DNA from: Podospora pseudocomata
Taxonomy: Eukaryota; Ascomycota; Sordariomycetes; Sordariales; Podosporaceae
Assembly: GCF_035222375.1 (NCBI RefSeq)
Contig: NW_026946366.1
Location: 1,426,001-1,490,000, forward strand
Direction of reading: 5' to 3'
Length of the DNA stretch: 64,000 bases
Shown: positions 34,842-46,437 of the stretch, piece by piece
Layout of the letters: each line of letters opens with the position of its first letter
Numbering within the stretch: position 1 is the stretch's first letter
Made by a program: the position numbers and the translations under genes
The notes under the pieces: model-generated
Database searches by the model: none
What the model was told of the DNA's origin: nothing
The model's input: only the letters and a program-made list of their open reading frames with translations

Positions 34842-36881
34842 ATGAAGTCCACCACCCAGGATCCGAGCAAGGATCCCAAGCCGACCGCGTCTGTGAACAA
34901 GAAGAGGACTCTGATGGACTTTTTGGAGTCGGAGAGACCCAAGCCAAAGCCTTGCACCGGAAGTGACAGTACGTGTTGGCTTGATGTAGCAGCAACATAT
35001 CGATGCTGGGTGCTGACGAATGACCTTTCAACAGAGGAGAACGATAACGACAGCCCCGCGAAGAAGAAGATCAAATCACCCAAGACCACCAATGATGATT
35101 CGGTGGCCAACGATGACGATCTCGACTCTCCTCCGAGCTCGCCCCCGCTCATACCTCCCGGCTTGACAGCATCTGGGAGCAGCCCGCCCGACCGGGAGAC
35201 AACAGCTCCTAATACGCCCTCCCGCCCCCCACCAGTCATCTTGACCAAGGCGCCAGCCGATGGGCCGTCCACTGCTAGCACCGATCCCACGCAGAAAACC
35301 GGCGAAAAGAGGAAGCGTACCGTTCTGAGTGCTGAAGAGAAGGCGGCCAAGAGGGCGGAGGAGGAGGCCAAGAAGGCGGAGAGGGAAGCTGCCAAGCAGA
35401 AGAAGGCTGAGGAAGCTGCCAAGGCCGAGGAACTGAAGCGCCAGAAGCAGGCGGAGAAGGAGGCAAAGAAGCGGGAGAAGGAAGATGAGCTAGCCAAGAA
35501 GAAGCAGGAGAAGGAGGAGAAGGAGAGGAAGAAGCGGGAGAAGGAGGAGGAGGCGGCCAAGAAGGCTCGCAGCCAAGCGACTCTTACCAGCATGTTCGGC
35601 TTGAAGTCCAGCACATCCAAGAAGGACCAGCCAGCCGTCAAATCTCAGAGCGGTGATGCGACGACCTCGACAGAGACACCCACCAAGACTCAAGCCAACG
35701 GACAGTCTGCTTATCAACGAATGTTCAAGGACTTCTATCTCAAGGAGCATGTCAAGCTGGCGCCAGCGCCAGTCCAGATGGATGAGGAGACTCGGGAGGT
35801 GCAGACTAAGATTCTTGACGAGTACATCAACGGCACTCGGACGCACACCCCTTCCTCTCGCTTCAATGCCATGGAGGTTCTTGAGCTTCCGTTCAAGGTC
35901 AAACGTGGCCGCACTTTCCCAAGCGTCAAGAAGATCATGGCTGAAGTCTCATCATCTGATTCTCGGACTTCTCAGCAAGCTAACCACCTGCAGGAGCTCC
36001 TGAATCAGGTTCCAGTCATCTCCATCAAGTTCTCCGAGGATGTGCGGCCGCCCTATATTGGGACCATCAGCGACTACCCCAATGGTCTTGGTGCTCTCAA
36101 GAAGCTCGCCAGGCGCCCAATCCGGACAGACATCCTCCCTCTGGCCTATGACTACGATTCTGAGGCTGAGTGGCAGGAAGAGGATGGCGAAGACATTGAG
36201 TCCTTGGATGATGAAGATGATGAAGACGAGGATGAGGACATGGCGGATTTCCTCGACGATGAGAATGACGTGGGGCCCTCACGGATGGTGTTTTCTGGGG
36301 GGATGGAGCCTGAGAGCAGCGGACTGTGCTGGGAAAACCGCAAGCGTGGCACATCTGAGCCGAAGATGTACAAGTTGAGGATGGAGTTTATTCTTGGTAA
36401 GCAACCACACATTTCCCCGGTCACGCCGAGCCTTGTTAACCAGCTGCTAGACAAACTTGAACATCACCACAGCGTCGACCCCTTCTCCGCCGCCTACTGG
36501 GAGACCTACAAGCCGGCCAAATCTGAGACAAGCAACCAGAAGTCGAGCGCAGCTGCGAAGGCGACAAAATCGTCATCCGGTTCGGATTCGAGTCCAAAGA
36601 CCAAAAAGCAGTCTGCTACACAGGCCTCTTGTACCACGCCCACAGATGCGTTCCAGGCTCTTAATGCTGGAACGCGCAAGAAGAAATCTGACCAGCCACT
36701 GTCCCCCGATCTGCAGGAGAAGCTCAAGGCTCTGGTCAGAGAGAGGCCCACGCTGAGCAAGGTGGGAGTGATTGAGCTCTTTATGGACAACAATGCCAAT
36801 TGCAGTAAGAAACAGATCCAGAACGCCTATTCTGAGTTGATTGTCAGGGTTGGCAGGGAGCACAAGGTGAAGGGGGAGTAG
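34842..36881 (+). CDS. CAC1: Chromatin assembly factor 1 large subunit (p150/Rlf2)
   Basis: Three exons, 34842-34968, 35035-36396 and 36451-36881, with introns of 66 and 54 bp, both phase 1; 639 aa. The N-terminus has a PCNA-binding-like motif (KKRTLMDFL). A long Lys/Glu/Arg (KER) coiled-coil stretch lies near residues 135-220, followed by a second PIP-like motif (QATLTSMFG). Then come the acidic ED region (DDEDDEDEDEDMADFLDDE) and a C-terminal winged-helix domain (PTLSKVGVIELFMDNN..). This is the full architecture of the CAF-1 subunit that deposits H3-H4 behind the replication fork and is recruited by PCNA. The second intron was set by frame: only the acceptor at 36450 keeps the conserved D-x-F-S-x-x-YWE segment (VDPFSAAYWE) in frame. 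Confidence 0.93.
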   Translation: MKSTTQDPSKDPKPTASVNKKRTLMDFLESERPKPKPCTGSDSTCWLDVAATYRCWVLTNDLSTEENDNDSPAKKKIKSPKTTNDDSVANDDDLDSPPSSPPLIPPGLTASGSSPPDRETTAPNTPSRPPPVILTKAPADGPSTASTDPTQKTGEKRKRTVLSAEEKAAKRAEEEAKKAEREAAKQKKAEEAAKAEELKRQKQAEKEAKKREKEDELAKKKQEKEEKERKKREKEEEAAKKARSQATLTSMFGLKSSTSKKDQPAVKSQSGDATTSTETPTKTQANGQSAYQRMFKDFYLKEHVKLAPAPVQMDEETREVQTKILDEYINGTRTHTPSSRFNAMEVLELPFKVKRGRTFPSVKKIMAEVSSSDSRTSQQANHLQELLNQVPVISIKFSEDVRPPYIGTISDYPNGLGALKKLARRPIRTDILPLAYDYDSEAEWQEEDGEDIESLDDEDDEDEDEDMADFLDDENDVGPSRMVFSGGMEPESSGLCWENRKRGTSEPKMYKLRMEFILGKQPHISPVTPSLVNQLLDKLEHHHSVDPFSAAYWETYKPAKSETSNQKSSAAAKATKSSSGSDSSPKTKKQSATQASCTTPTDAFQALNAGTRKKKSDQPLSPDLQEKLKALVRERPTLSKVGVIELFMDNNANCSKKQIQNAYSELIVRVGREHKVKGE

Positions 36882-37822
36882 TAGACTTTGGTCTCAAGCA
36901 TCTTTTCCATCTCGGCGGTACATGCATCAGACGTACATGGAGTTTGGGTTGGGTCAGGTCGATATCGCATAACAGGGGGGGGGTTTGGCGTTTTTGGGGA
37001 GGATATTCTGCATTCTTCATAGTCATTTGGGGCGTGGTATTCTGGAGGGACTATCATCACGGTCACAGGGCGAAAAGAACCACATTTTGACCTTGACAAC
37101 TGGGTCAAAATCAGGTTTGCATCTGCATTCATTTTTCAACGGAAGATTAAAGGGGACGAGGGGTTGTCTAGTCTAATCTGTCGGTTCCTTTATTCTTGTT
37201 ACCGCGACATAACAGGGAGTTGGCCCTTTTTGACAGATTGAAGATGACTGGACAAGATGAAAGGAGGGATGGGGATTTAAGAGGCTTGAGGATGGAGTGA
37301 AATTTTTTCTCTTGTTGTTGTCTGAGAGGTTCAAGATTTGGAGGCTCTCATAGCTACTGTATTATGTTCATTAAAGGCGGCGCATAGGGCGGGGGGACAA
37401 AATTAGGGTTGGGGGTTTAATGGTTTGGCGTTTAATATGCCCTCTTTTCTCCTGGTTTTCACAGCGAAACTAGGTATCATGGGGGTAGATAGCGAGGGTA
37501 TCGGCTGTTTTTTCTTTTATTTCTTGAGGTGAGGGCTGGTAGCCTGAGGTATTAGTTTAGGTTGATACCAGAAATGAGTGTTTTTGATGTAGCTGTGTGA
37601 GGTCATTGAAGAGGGTGGTGAGAGAATGTGAACAATGATGTATGATGAATGGCGGGCATGTCAATGACGTTGGTGTCTTGGTTTAGTGTAGTGAGGTGAT
37701 GTGATGGCTTGATAAAGGGAGTGTGGGGACCTCGCCTCAACCTGCTATCTACTCATATTGCATTCCATAACACAGCTCAAATCCACATCCGCACCTCCAA
37801 GTTCACGATATCTACAGTCAAA
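36882..37822. other. Intergenic, no gene
   Basis: T/G-rich 3' flank of the CAF-1 gene and promoter of the DUF3140 gene. Nothing else recognised. Confidence 0.55.
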
Positions 37823-38240
37823 ATGGTCAAAGACACTTCCACCGTCATCCGGTATGCACCATCACCACCCTTGTTACCTATGCCAACATGCATTGACGAC
37901 AGATGTGAACAGAGAATTCAACGAACTAGTCAACATGACAGCCACGGAACTGGAAGACGGGCTGACAACCTCTGCCTCCACGTCTTCCGGCTGGGCAAAA
38001 GATGATGGGTCGGGGGAGAGCATAGGACACGAAAGCGGGAGATATATTGTTGAGATGTTGAGCAAAAACCCGGAGAGGGATCCGCAGGGGTATGAGGAGG
38101 GGGATATACCCCATATGAGAAAAGTGGTGGCTTATTGCAAACGGCATTTGGCGCAGGAGGGGGAGGCGAAGAAGGATGCAGAGGGGAGGAGTTATAAGAG
38201 TTTGAAGAATTGGGGGCATGATGCTTTGAAGAAGGAGTGA
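37823..38240 (+). CDS. DUF3140 small putative DNA-binding protein
   Basis: Two exons, 37823-37851 and 37913-38240, 61-bp phase-2 intron; 118 aa. Splicing joins MVKDTSTVI to REFNELVNMTATELEDGL, the start of the DUF3140 domain. The downstream blocks GWAKDDGSGESIGHESGR, DIPHMRKVVAYCKRHLAQ and SYKSLKNWGHDALK complete it. The acceptor was chosen because only the AG at 37911-37912 restores this frame. DUF3140 proteins are small basic proteins often described as DNA-binding; their role is unknown. Length fits the family. Confidence 0.9.
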
Positions 38241-38752
38241 GCTTTCTATATTCTACAGTACCTGGAGGATTTCATGTGGTAGAAAATTGAAGAGTGGTGA
38301 AGATTGAGGAAAGAGTGGTGCCCCACAAAGATCAAGGGTCCCGGCAGTTTTCCATCAACCCCAGGGCTTAGCGCGTCTCGCCTCTCACTAAAAATAACGA
38401 TTGGAGGGGTGGCCCCACTCAGCACTGACCAAGCCGCCGCCTGGAATTCCCAGGGCCAATAGCCAACCAGAAGCTCGGGATCAGACGCCAGATCAGACGG
38501 GCGAACGCGCAAGCAGGGCAGGGCGCAGCAGCATTTGGTGTTAAGAGGAAACTTGAAACACCAGATTCTCAACTCTATTTTCTTGTTGTTGTTCTCTTTT
38601 TCTTCATTTCTGTTTTTTCCCCCCCCTCCCCTCCCGAACGACGCTATCTCGGCGACGACATTCGTTTTTCGCGACTGTTTACTTACTCCGCCATCTACAA
38701 CACCGGTATCTAATTAGAAGTAAACACCACCACCACCACCACCACCACCACG
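38241..38752. other. Intergenic, promoter of M50B-like gene
   Basis: T-rich and CACCAC-rich leader directly before the ATG at 38753; no gene. Confidence 0.55.
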
Positions 38753-39413
38753 ATGGCTCCCACAAGCCCACCACCACCAACCTGGGCAACCCTCGGCCGC
38801 GCAACCGTGCTCACCCTCACACCCCACCTCCTCCCCCGAGACCACTCAGTCATCTCCAAACGCGCCCTCGCCGTAACCGACGCCCAAAAAGTCACCCTCG
38901 GCGTCATCGCCGCCTACGTAGTCGGCATCGCCATCCTCTGGAACGTGCCCTACATCCGGTGGATCCTCTGGCCCTTCAAGATGCTCGTCATCGCCTTTCA
39001 CGAGTTCGGGCACGCAATCACTTGTGTGCTCACCGGCGGGAAGGTCAAGTCCATATCCCTTGACCCCAGAGAGGGGGGGGTGACGCACATGCAGGGTGGG
39101 AGGTCAGGATTAACTCTACCGGCCGGGTACCTCGGGAGTTCGCTCATCGGGGCGTTGCTCACGTTTGCGGGTTTTAACATCAATGCGAGCAAGGTTGCGA
39201 GCATTGTTATCGGGGTGGCGTTTTTGATGACGGTTTGGTGGGGGAGGAGGGATTGGCTCACGGTCGGGACGGTGGCGGCGGCGGTTGGGTTGTTGGTGGG
39301 GTGTTGGTTTATCAGGGGGGCGGAGGCGTTGAGGTTTGTGGTGTTGTTTATTGGGGTTATGAGCAGTTTGTATAGTGTTTGGGATATTGTAAGTCTGACA
39401 CCAACCACACACA

Positions 39414-39452
<39 letters not shown>

Positions 39453-39723
39453 ACACACACACATACAAGCTGGGTTTGGGATGGGGGGTGTTACTGACAA
39501 AGGATAATAGTGCGATGATTTGATCCTGAGAAAGGTTAATAGTTCGGACGCGAGTGTGTTTGCAAAGAGGTATGGGGGGTCGAGTCAGTGTTGGGGGGTT
39601 ATCTGGTCGGTGATTTCGCTGTGTTTTATGGCGGCGGGCATTGTGGCGGGCATTGCGGCTTTTCCGCAGAGTGCGGAGCAGCAGAGGGAGGATGCGCAGA
39701 AGTTTATTCCGACGAGGTTTTGA
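38753..39723 (+). CDS. M50B-like membrane metalloprotease family protein
   Basis: Two exons, 38753-39388 and 39511-39723, with a 122-bp phase-0 intron that carries a long CA repeat; 282 aa. A membrane span (VTLGVIAAYVVGIAILW) leads to HEFGH (residues 83-87), the HExxH zinc motif, in the setting MLVIAFHEFGHAITC, as in Peptidase M50B-like proteins. Four or more further spans follow (SSLIGALLTFAGF, IVIGVAFLMTVWW, LTVGTVAAAVGLLVGCWFI, VVLFIGVMSSLYSVWDI). Exon 2 begins CDDLILRKVNSSDA and adds one last span. The family resembles site-2-type intramembrane proteases, but substrates in fungi are not known to me. Glu84 would be the catalytic base. Confidence 0.88.
39405..39466. repeat. CA/AC microsatellite inside the M50B-like intron
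   Basis: About 30 dinucleotide units with a few interruptions (CAAACA, CATACA) between the donor at 39389 and the acceptor at 39510. Confidence 0.92.
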
Positions 39724-40003
39724 AGGGGTGGGAGTTCTTGATTTGGGGGTGAGGAAGTTGGGACAACAGAACAGGGTAATGGCAGAGTTGGGGTGTACGA
39801 TGGTTACTTGGTCAATCAGGTGGATAGGGATATGTATGAGCTAATGATACCCACGGTTTTCTTTCCTTCAACAGCTCCACTGGCTATGTTGTGGGAACTG
39901 AGCTGGTGACATCTTGGGTTTGATGGGTGTGAAAACAACAGCTGGAAATCGGCAGAAGAACAATCTGGATCAAGGGTTGCATCCCCATCCGATCGACAAG
40001 CCA

Positions 40004-41854
40004 TCAACCCCTGAGGGCGACCAGAACAAGACTCGTTGCCAACGCCGGTAGTCCCTCGTCAACCACCAACTTCTCCCCTTCCACCTTCCACCCCTTCACC
40101 TCCCCCCACAAAACCCCCTCCACCGTCGTCACATTCGTCCCCCCCAAATCCACCTCCACCCTCCCTTCCAAATCCGCATACCCCCCATTCACCACCCCAA
40201 CCAACCCCTTCTTCTTGTCTCCATCAACCCACACCGCCGCGTCGACGACCTCAACCCTCTCATTCCCCCTCACCCTCGTTCCCACCCCCCTCGGCCCCTC
40301 GACTTGATCACCCCCGACAAGAAACCCCCTCACCATCCCCCCCGTCACAACCTTGGCCAACTGCCCATGCGCCTCCGCAAGGACAGTGCTCGTCGGCCAA
40401 AGCCAGCTTATGATCCCCTTGGCACCATGGTTAAAAGCCAAAACATTCATCGCGTGCTCCTCCCCCACGGTGGGGTCCCTCAGCCAGTAATCCTGCCCGT
40501 GGAAACTTTGGGGGTTGTGGAATTTTGTCTTGGGCCAGAGGCCGAGCCAGCGTTCGTGCTGGCCCAAAGTGTCGAGGCGGGAGGGGACGTCCTGGACGAT
40601 GCCGAGGCAGTTGTCGCAGCCGCAGTCGCCGTGGGTGAGGTTGCAGGCGGTGTTCCATTTGGAGAAGGTGGCGTTTATGCCGATGGGGTAGACGTCTGAC
40701 ATGAGGATGTCGGCGCCGGAGCTGTACTGGGCGAAGTGGTAGTTTTGGCAGTTTAGGGTGATGACGCTGGGGTGGTACGGGTCCAGCTCCCGGATCCTGG
40801 ATCGGGCGGCGACGGGGAGGTGGAAGGGGTCTTGCCAGCCGTCCGGTCTTCGTGCTGTAAGCATAGAAACGATGGGGGGTTTTCGAAAGGGGGGTTGGGT
40901 GCATACTCATCCGCGGTCCAGTACGCAAAAAGCCCCTCCTTGCCCCTCGCCCGGAGAACGTTCTCCTCGACATAGCTCAGGTTCTTGTACCCATAGCGGA
41001 GGTTGTACATGTATTTCAGATCAATTCCATCCATGTGACTCAACACCTCCGGAATCTCGGCCCAACTGGCCAGGGGCACCATCCCCGTCAGCCCCAAGTC
41101 TCGGTACGCATCGATCAGCTTGGTGTCGTTTTCTCGTAGGAAGTTGTCGTGCGAGGCGTAGAACCCATACGGTAGGTACGGCTCAAAGGTATTGTTCGAA
41201 GCGGCGTTCTTCACCCAAAGCCCGCCTTTCCAGCTGTCGATCCGGGTGATGCTCCCGTTTGTTTTATCCGGCAAATACGAGACGTTGGCTGTTGCCGTCC
41301 AGCTTGGCTGACCTGACTCCGGGGCGCCGTAGAGAACGACCGGGTAGGGCTCAAGTCTGGGGGGGCCGAGATGGGAAAGGTTGAACTGGAAGCGGTTGCC
41401 TGTTGTGTTGACTGGAACAGTTGCTTGAACCAAAGGGGCGTCGGTCTCGGCTGAGTTGATGGAGAAGACGAGCCTGTCGGCCCACCGGGTCGTGGAGTTG
41501 GTAGGCGGCCAGATGGTGCCGTGGTACGGGGAGAAGGCAGCATTGACGACGAATTCACCGGTTGTTTCGGTGGAAACGTAGAGGCTATATCGGGGCTGGA
41601 ACTGGACGTGGAGGAGAGGGCAGCCGCAGGGATGGGGAGGGGGTTCGACTGTCTGTCCGCCTGGGTCGAAGTTGGGATACCTGTTGGTGTTAACAATTAT
41701 CCCTGATAAGATGTGAGGAGAGAAATTACCCAGCTTCATACACCTTCCCGCACCATCTCGGCCAATCTGGGTTATTTCCCGTCTGTTGAGAATTCACCGG
41801 TGATACCAGCAGCACGCACGTCACCACGGTTGTCCATAGCTGTGACCAAACCAT
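40004..41854 (-). CDS. Secreted glycosidase-like protein (TIM-barrel, putative)
   Basis: Three exons on the minus strand: 41854-41730, 41680-40907 and 40847-40004; introns of 49 and 59 bp; 580 aa. A signal peptide is clear (MVWSQLWTTVVTCVLLVSPVNS, cut near residue 22). A beta-rich domain with several sequons follows, then a barrel-like region: YLPYGFYASHDNF, GLTGMVPLASW, EGLFAYWTADEPDGW (Glu300), YHPSVITLNC, ILMSDVYPIG and AFNHGAKGIISWLWP. The A-D-E-P motif at a strand end recalls the N-E-P acid/base of clan GH-A glycosidases; this is inference. A Cys-rich insertion (ACNLTHGDCGCDNCLG) may form disulfides. The second acceptor (AAG at 40850-40848) was chosen because it alone gives the uninterrupted E-P-D-G-W. 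It ends in a small beta domain with a hydrophobic tail. Confidence 0.82.
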
Positions 41855-42346
41855 CCTGCTTCCACCTTTCCAACTAGATAACGTTGGTGTCATTGAAGAA
41901 GAGGTGAAGAGCGGGGAAGGCCCGTCTTATGAGATATGCTGTGTGATATTGCCCACATGCAGCCCACACTTTATCCGCGGGCAGGGTTCGAGAGACGATC
42001 GCGGGCTGGCGCATCCCGGGTAACATCCGCAAATGAGGAGCTCTTGTCCGCCGGGAGTTGCGACTGTGTGGGTGTAACATTGCATATCGATCAAAGGGAA
42101 AGGTCCCGTTCCGATCTAAAGTCTCTGTTATCATCCATTGTTCGCTTCTAGGAGTCGGTTGCCATGAGCCGGAAATGCAAATCCATGTCCTCTCCCTGTT
42201 TGATCTTGTAAATGTTTGGTTGAAGCGATCTAATTCTCAATTATGGGTATCGTTGAAGACATTATCCCCCTTTCTCTTCATGTTCTCGTATCCATTTGTT
42301 CTATTCCCCCCTTCCCCCTTCCCCCATCCATCACCCCATCATCCCA
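41855..42346. other. Intergenic between two minus-strand genes
   Basis: Promoter of the glycosidase-like gene and 3' flank of the permease gene. No gene seen. Confidence 0.55.
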
Positions 42347-43979
42347 TCACCTCCCCAAATGCCTCCTCTCCACCCACCTCAAAGGCACATACAACAGCCC
42401 CGACACAACAAAAGCCAACTCAAACCCAATATCCCCCGTCGTCCTCGCAATCGGCCCCGTCCACCACACCTGCGCCATACTCGGCACCACAACCGCAAAG
42501 CTCAACGCCACACTCCCCAGCGCCGCCACCCCCCAAGGTAGCAAACCCGCATCGTTCCACGCCTCAGGATCATACCTTCCACAATCCCCCTTCCTATACA
42601 CAAAATGCTCCACCAGCACCACCCCCAAAAACGCCGAACTCCAGTACCCAATCAACGCAAGAAAATTCTCCATGTTCAGAAAAAAATCGTCCGCTGCCGC
42701 GATGCTAACAGGTATCATGATCGCCACGAGCACAATACTAAACATATACCTGGGCACCTTGAACAGCACCGGCACCAACATCTGGAAGTTGAGCGTGATG
42801 CTGTATGACGTCGCCGCCAGGTTCCCAAGCAGGGTAAAAGCAAGGACAACAACGAGGAACTTCCCGAACCCGCCCGCCGGAGCGAGCATAGCGTCCAGGA
42901 TGCCGCCGACAAGCGTCTCGTTGTACTTGTCCTGCCAGGTGGGATTGTTCGGGATCGCACCACCGACAGCCGCGCCCAACGTCATTAGCAGAATCGTTGG
43001 GGTCGCCAGGCCAAAGTAAGAGTAGCAAAAGATCTTGACAGAAGACGTGTCGGGCTTGAGGTAAGTGGTGAAATCGGATGCGAGGCACGCCCAGGGGACC
43101 ATGTACGAAGCCATGATCATGCCATAAGACAGAACAGCGGAGGCTTTGGCCGGTTCGGCAGGGACCTGGTTGGCGAGGTCCCTTCCTCCGCAGCCGGCGG
43201 CGACGATGATGGCGATAAAGGCCGGGATCCAGGCGTAGCGCTCGTAGATGTGGAGCCACTTGTAGCCGCAGAAGGAGATGACGAGGGTGACGAGGGAGAT
43301 GATGACTATGCCGACTGTGACGGAGAGGTTGCCGTCGGCTACGGCGGAGAGGCATTGGCCACCGATGACAGCGATGATGATGCAGAAGCCGGTCATGGTG
43401 GCCAGGTTGAGGAAGACGGGAATGGAGACGATGTAGCGGCTGGGGTAGCGGTGTAAGTATTTTGTTATTGCGGAGGGACAGGCGGGTAGCTCACCCGAAG
43501 CTGTATCTGGCTTGGATCATTTGTCTCATGCCGGTTTTTGGTCCCAAGGTTGCGAGGTAGGCCGGCAGGAGGGTGGTCAACAGGACGAAGAACAAGATGA
43601 CAAGGGAGCTGTCTCTAAGACTGAGCCCAGAGGCAGGTCCGATCATGCCAAAGGCGATACTGTTTGTTCGTTCTCTTGTCAGTTTCTTGTTATTATGTCA
43701 AGTGGCAAAGGGTACTCACGGCAAGATATTAGCATTCATAGACCACCACAACGTGAAAATATTGATCGTCCTATCCACCGTCCTCTCCTTGACAGGAATC
43801 GGCGCCACACCTCTCAACTCAACTCGCCCAAAGACAATGGCCTTGTGAGCAAGATCACGGATCCGAGTCCAAGCGGCAACAGGGCCATCGTTGGTGGTGA
43901 CTGCTGTCGTGTTCTTCTCGGTATCAACATCAACACCGTATGGTGGTTTTTCCTCCAGCCTGTCGTCCGTGGTGGCCAT
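42347..43979 (-). CDS. NCS1 purine-cytosine permease (Fcy2-like)
   Basis: Three exons on the minus strand: 43979-43720, 43659-43495 and 43439-42347, introns of 60 and 55 bp, both phase 2; 505 aa, typical for the family. The cytosolic N-terminus ends in a motif usual for NCS1 members (VELRGVAPIPVKERTDR-like, TINIFTLWWSMNANILP). Twelve hydrophobic segments follow. Core family features include GMIGPASGL, GPKTGMRQMIQARYSFG, YGMIMASYMVPWACLASDFTTYL (given in part), GLATPTILLMTLGAAVG and VEHFVYRKG. Fcy2/FcyB proteins are plasma-membrane proton symporters for cytosine, adenine, guanine and hypoxanthine. Substrate range here is inferred from the family only. Confidence 0.92.
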
Positions 43980-44819
43980 CTCGACTGCTCGTTGATAAGA
44001 CGGAAATCTTGGATGAACCGTCAAACTTGGGATGAAACAACAAAAAAAAGACAATATAGAACCAAGATATAAAGTCAACCCAAAAAATGAGTCAACCCTA
44101 CACTGTACGGATAGGTATCAAGCTGAAAAAAAAACCTCTCTTCCTCTGCCGAGCCCAGATCTGCTTGGCTTAGAGCTTCGTCTCTTTGAGGTGCAGGAGT
44201 GAAGATCCAAGACCCCACCCCCACTTTGATAGCTTGGCCTGGGGTGTTTTGAGACTGAGTCACCGTGATCGGGGAGAATGGAGAATGAGACATGGGCTTT
44301 TCTGCTGTGGGACTGGTTTGACGATCGAATTGAAGGACTCGGCTTTGTAGAATATTTTGGCGTGGTGATGAAAGTGCCGAAGGGTAGCATCGGTATCTGT
44401 CGGGAAGTGGCGACAAAAAAACGGCTGCGATGCGACCTCGAGATCTGGACGGCTCCCGCCATTTTTGATGGAGATATCAGATGAACTCTTGTTGCTTGCC
44501 ATGGCTTGACATAAAAGCTCAGGTTTCCAACAAAAAGCCCAATGTAATGGTACTTCTTTTGTTGCTTGTATGGTTGGTTACTTTGATCTGATGTTGAAGT
44601 GACGGGGTGTGTGCGTGTGTGTACCAGGGTTGGGGTTTAGAGTGCGTATATTGCCAAGATCCGGTGATGGAGTCAAGTGGGGACAAAAAAAAGAAAGAAA
44701 AAACATACAACACCAGGGATTCCGCAGTGGCCACCCACCTGAGTACTGATCTGGCGATATGTCACAGTTAACCCAACAGCAGGCCGCGCCACATGTGGGG
44801 CGCAGGACGTCCCCAGCCA
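43980..44819. other. Upstream region of the permease gene
   Basis: No gene recognised. Near 44800 the sequence changes character into repeat-derived DNA. Confidence 0.5.
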
Positions 44820-45700
44820 ATCATTAAGGAAGTCAGGAAACAGCCAATCAGGGTTGGACGAAGTGCTATGGCGCCAAGACCCACGAGCACTCTGCAGGAT
44901 GCAAGATGCTAAGGATGATCGGAGGCATAGCACGACGAGCACATCGCAGGATGCAATGTGCTAAGGGTGATCGGGGCCGTAGCAGGGCGAGCACCTTAAG
45001 GTCCTAAGGTCTATATATACGGAGGAACTGGCTGGTGTAGATAGACAGTTCCGCAGTATGCAATATAAGTCACAATCGTTGGTATCTAGACTATTGTGAT
45101 TGAGACAAGCCATTTGTTGTACACTGTTTAGCTGTACCGAACCAGGATTGTTCAGAAGTGCCTTCAACCAGTGTCCCTTTCAGAGGTTCTGGATAGGGGT
45201 TCGTCACAGAAATCCGGGGATTTACTAAAACGTTTGTTCGATCTCGTAGCCTTACTATCGATTAAACGTAGCGAACCCCTTTTATAAGGGCTCAAAAAAC
45301 CACTACCTGCCAATCGCATTAGCACCGCTATCGAGAAAATAAACCTAAAGAAACATTTTAACATTATATAAACTTAGATATTAGTATACTGCCGGAAGCG
45401 CTAAAACGTATAGATGGTTATTCGTAGGTTTCTTTGTATGTAAGTACCAGGTTATGCCGGAGATCTAGAGCGGTAATACCATCCATAGTGTGGTAACTAT
45501 AGAAAATATTTAAGTAGTAATAAAATAATAGAGGGCTTCCCCTTAAGCTTCTCAAAACAGGATATTGTCTAGTAATTTCACCGTCCACTCAGAAGGGGGC
45601 CCGATGGTCTCTACCCCTAAGGATATCGAAGTGTTAACCGGGACGGGTTAAAGTATCGTATCGTAAAGTTGGCTGTTTTGCTGCCCGTAAAGACATAAAA
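44820..45700. mobile_element. Degenerate retroelement remnant, LTR-like
   Basis: Two CCAAT motifs, a 52-bp tandem repeat (44885-44994) and a TATA box (CTATATATACGG near 45012-45023) are followed by about 100 bp of leader-like sequence, an arrangement seen in LTR U3-R regions. From about 45200 to 45660 the DNA is rich in TpA and poor in CpA by eye, as repeat-induced point mutation leaves it. No open frame or reverse-transcriptase motif survives. Exact ends were not found, so the element type (Copia or Gypsy) is not assigned. Confidence 0.45.
44885..44994. repeat. 52-bp tandem repeat, 2.1 copies
   Basis: Units start GAGCAC at 44885, 44937 and 44989, each followed by GCAGGATGCAA and a GCTAAGG-TGATCGG block. 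Copies differ at several bases. It lies about 20 bp upstream of a TATA box. Confidence 0.85.
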
Positions 45701-46437
45701 GTGGTGTTAGGTTGCACTACCAAGGCCTGTTGTCAGTACGATGCGCGCCAATGCGAGAATTTGCACACTGACCTCTTTTTCGACCTAAGGCAAGTTGTAA
45801 CTCTCCTGCGTTTGCCATGGATGTGGATCTCGTGCTCATAGACGCCAAGGACGCATTGACAACATGTCTTGGGCCACCTGGTACATTGCTCTGAGGGGGA
45901 AGTGTTGCATGATGAGCTCGACCTGAGCCTGGAGCATATCTATTGGTTCTCTGTTCAGCTCTTGGGACATCTCAAGCCATTCATTAACCGGTACTTGAGG
46001 CCCGCCTTACCGTTACACAACTCCTCAACGTATGTCGAATCATGGACACTTTAGGTAGCAGAGAGACAACATAGGTAGCGAAGACACATAGAATAGCAAT
46101 AACATTTTGCCCAATCCGATTTGCCTCTTCCCTCTTCAATGCGATGCCTCCAGTCATGATGAGCCACCTTTCGGTCCTTTTCGAACGGGTTGTTCTGCGG
46201 TGAACCCGATGGCTTCCAATTCACCAGTCAGAGATGTACCTTTGACTGTTACACAACTTCTTTTATACATACTGCATATGTACTACCGTTGTCATCATGT
46301 GATATTCCGTCTCGATAAAGCCCAAGTCAGGCTAATTAGGCTCTGATGAATTTTCTTCCCTGACAACAACAACAACTACAACAGTTACCCAGACACCGAG
46401 TTCCAGTCCCCGAACCCTGGAAGTGCACCTACCAACA
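45701..46437. other. Intergenic upstream of the DUF7587 gene
   Basis: Short ORFs without motifs. A CAACAACAACAACTACAAC leader-like stretch lies before the ATG at 46438. Confidence 0.5.

Noticed and set aside
34514-35641. 375-codon minus-strand ORF rich in Ser/Phe/Leu
   Set aside because: Antisense of the Lys/Glu-rich KER region of the CAF-1 subunit.
36397-36472. Alternative acceptor at 36472 for the last CAF-1 intron
   Set aside because: It breaks the frame; the acceptor at 36450 keeps the conserved DPFSxxYWE segment.
45180-45260. Possible tRNA-like or primer-binding sequence near GGGGTTCGTC
   Set aside because: No foldable acceptor stem or anticodon arm could be traced.
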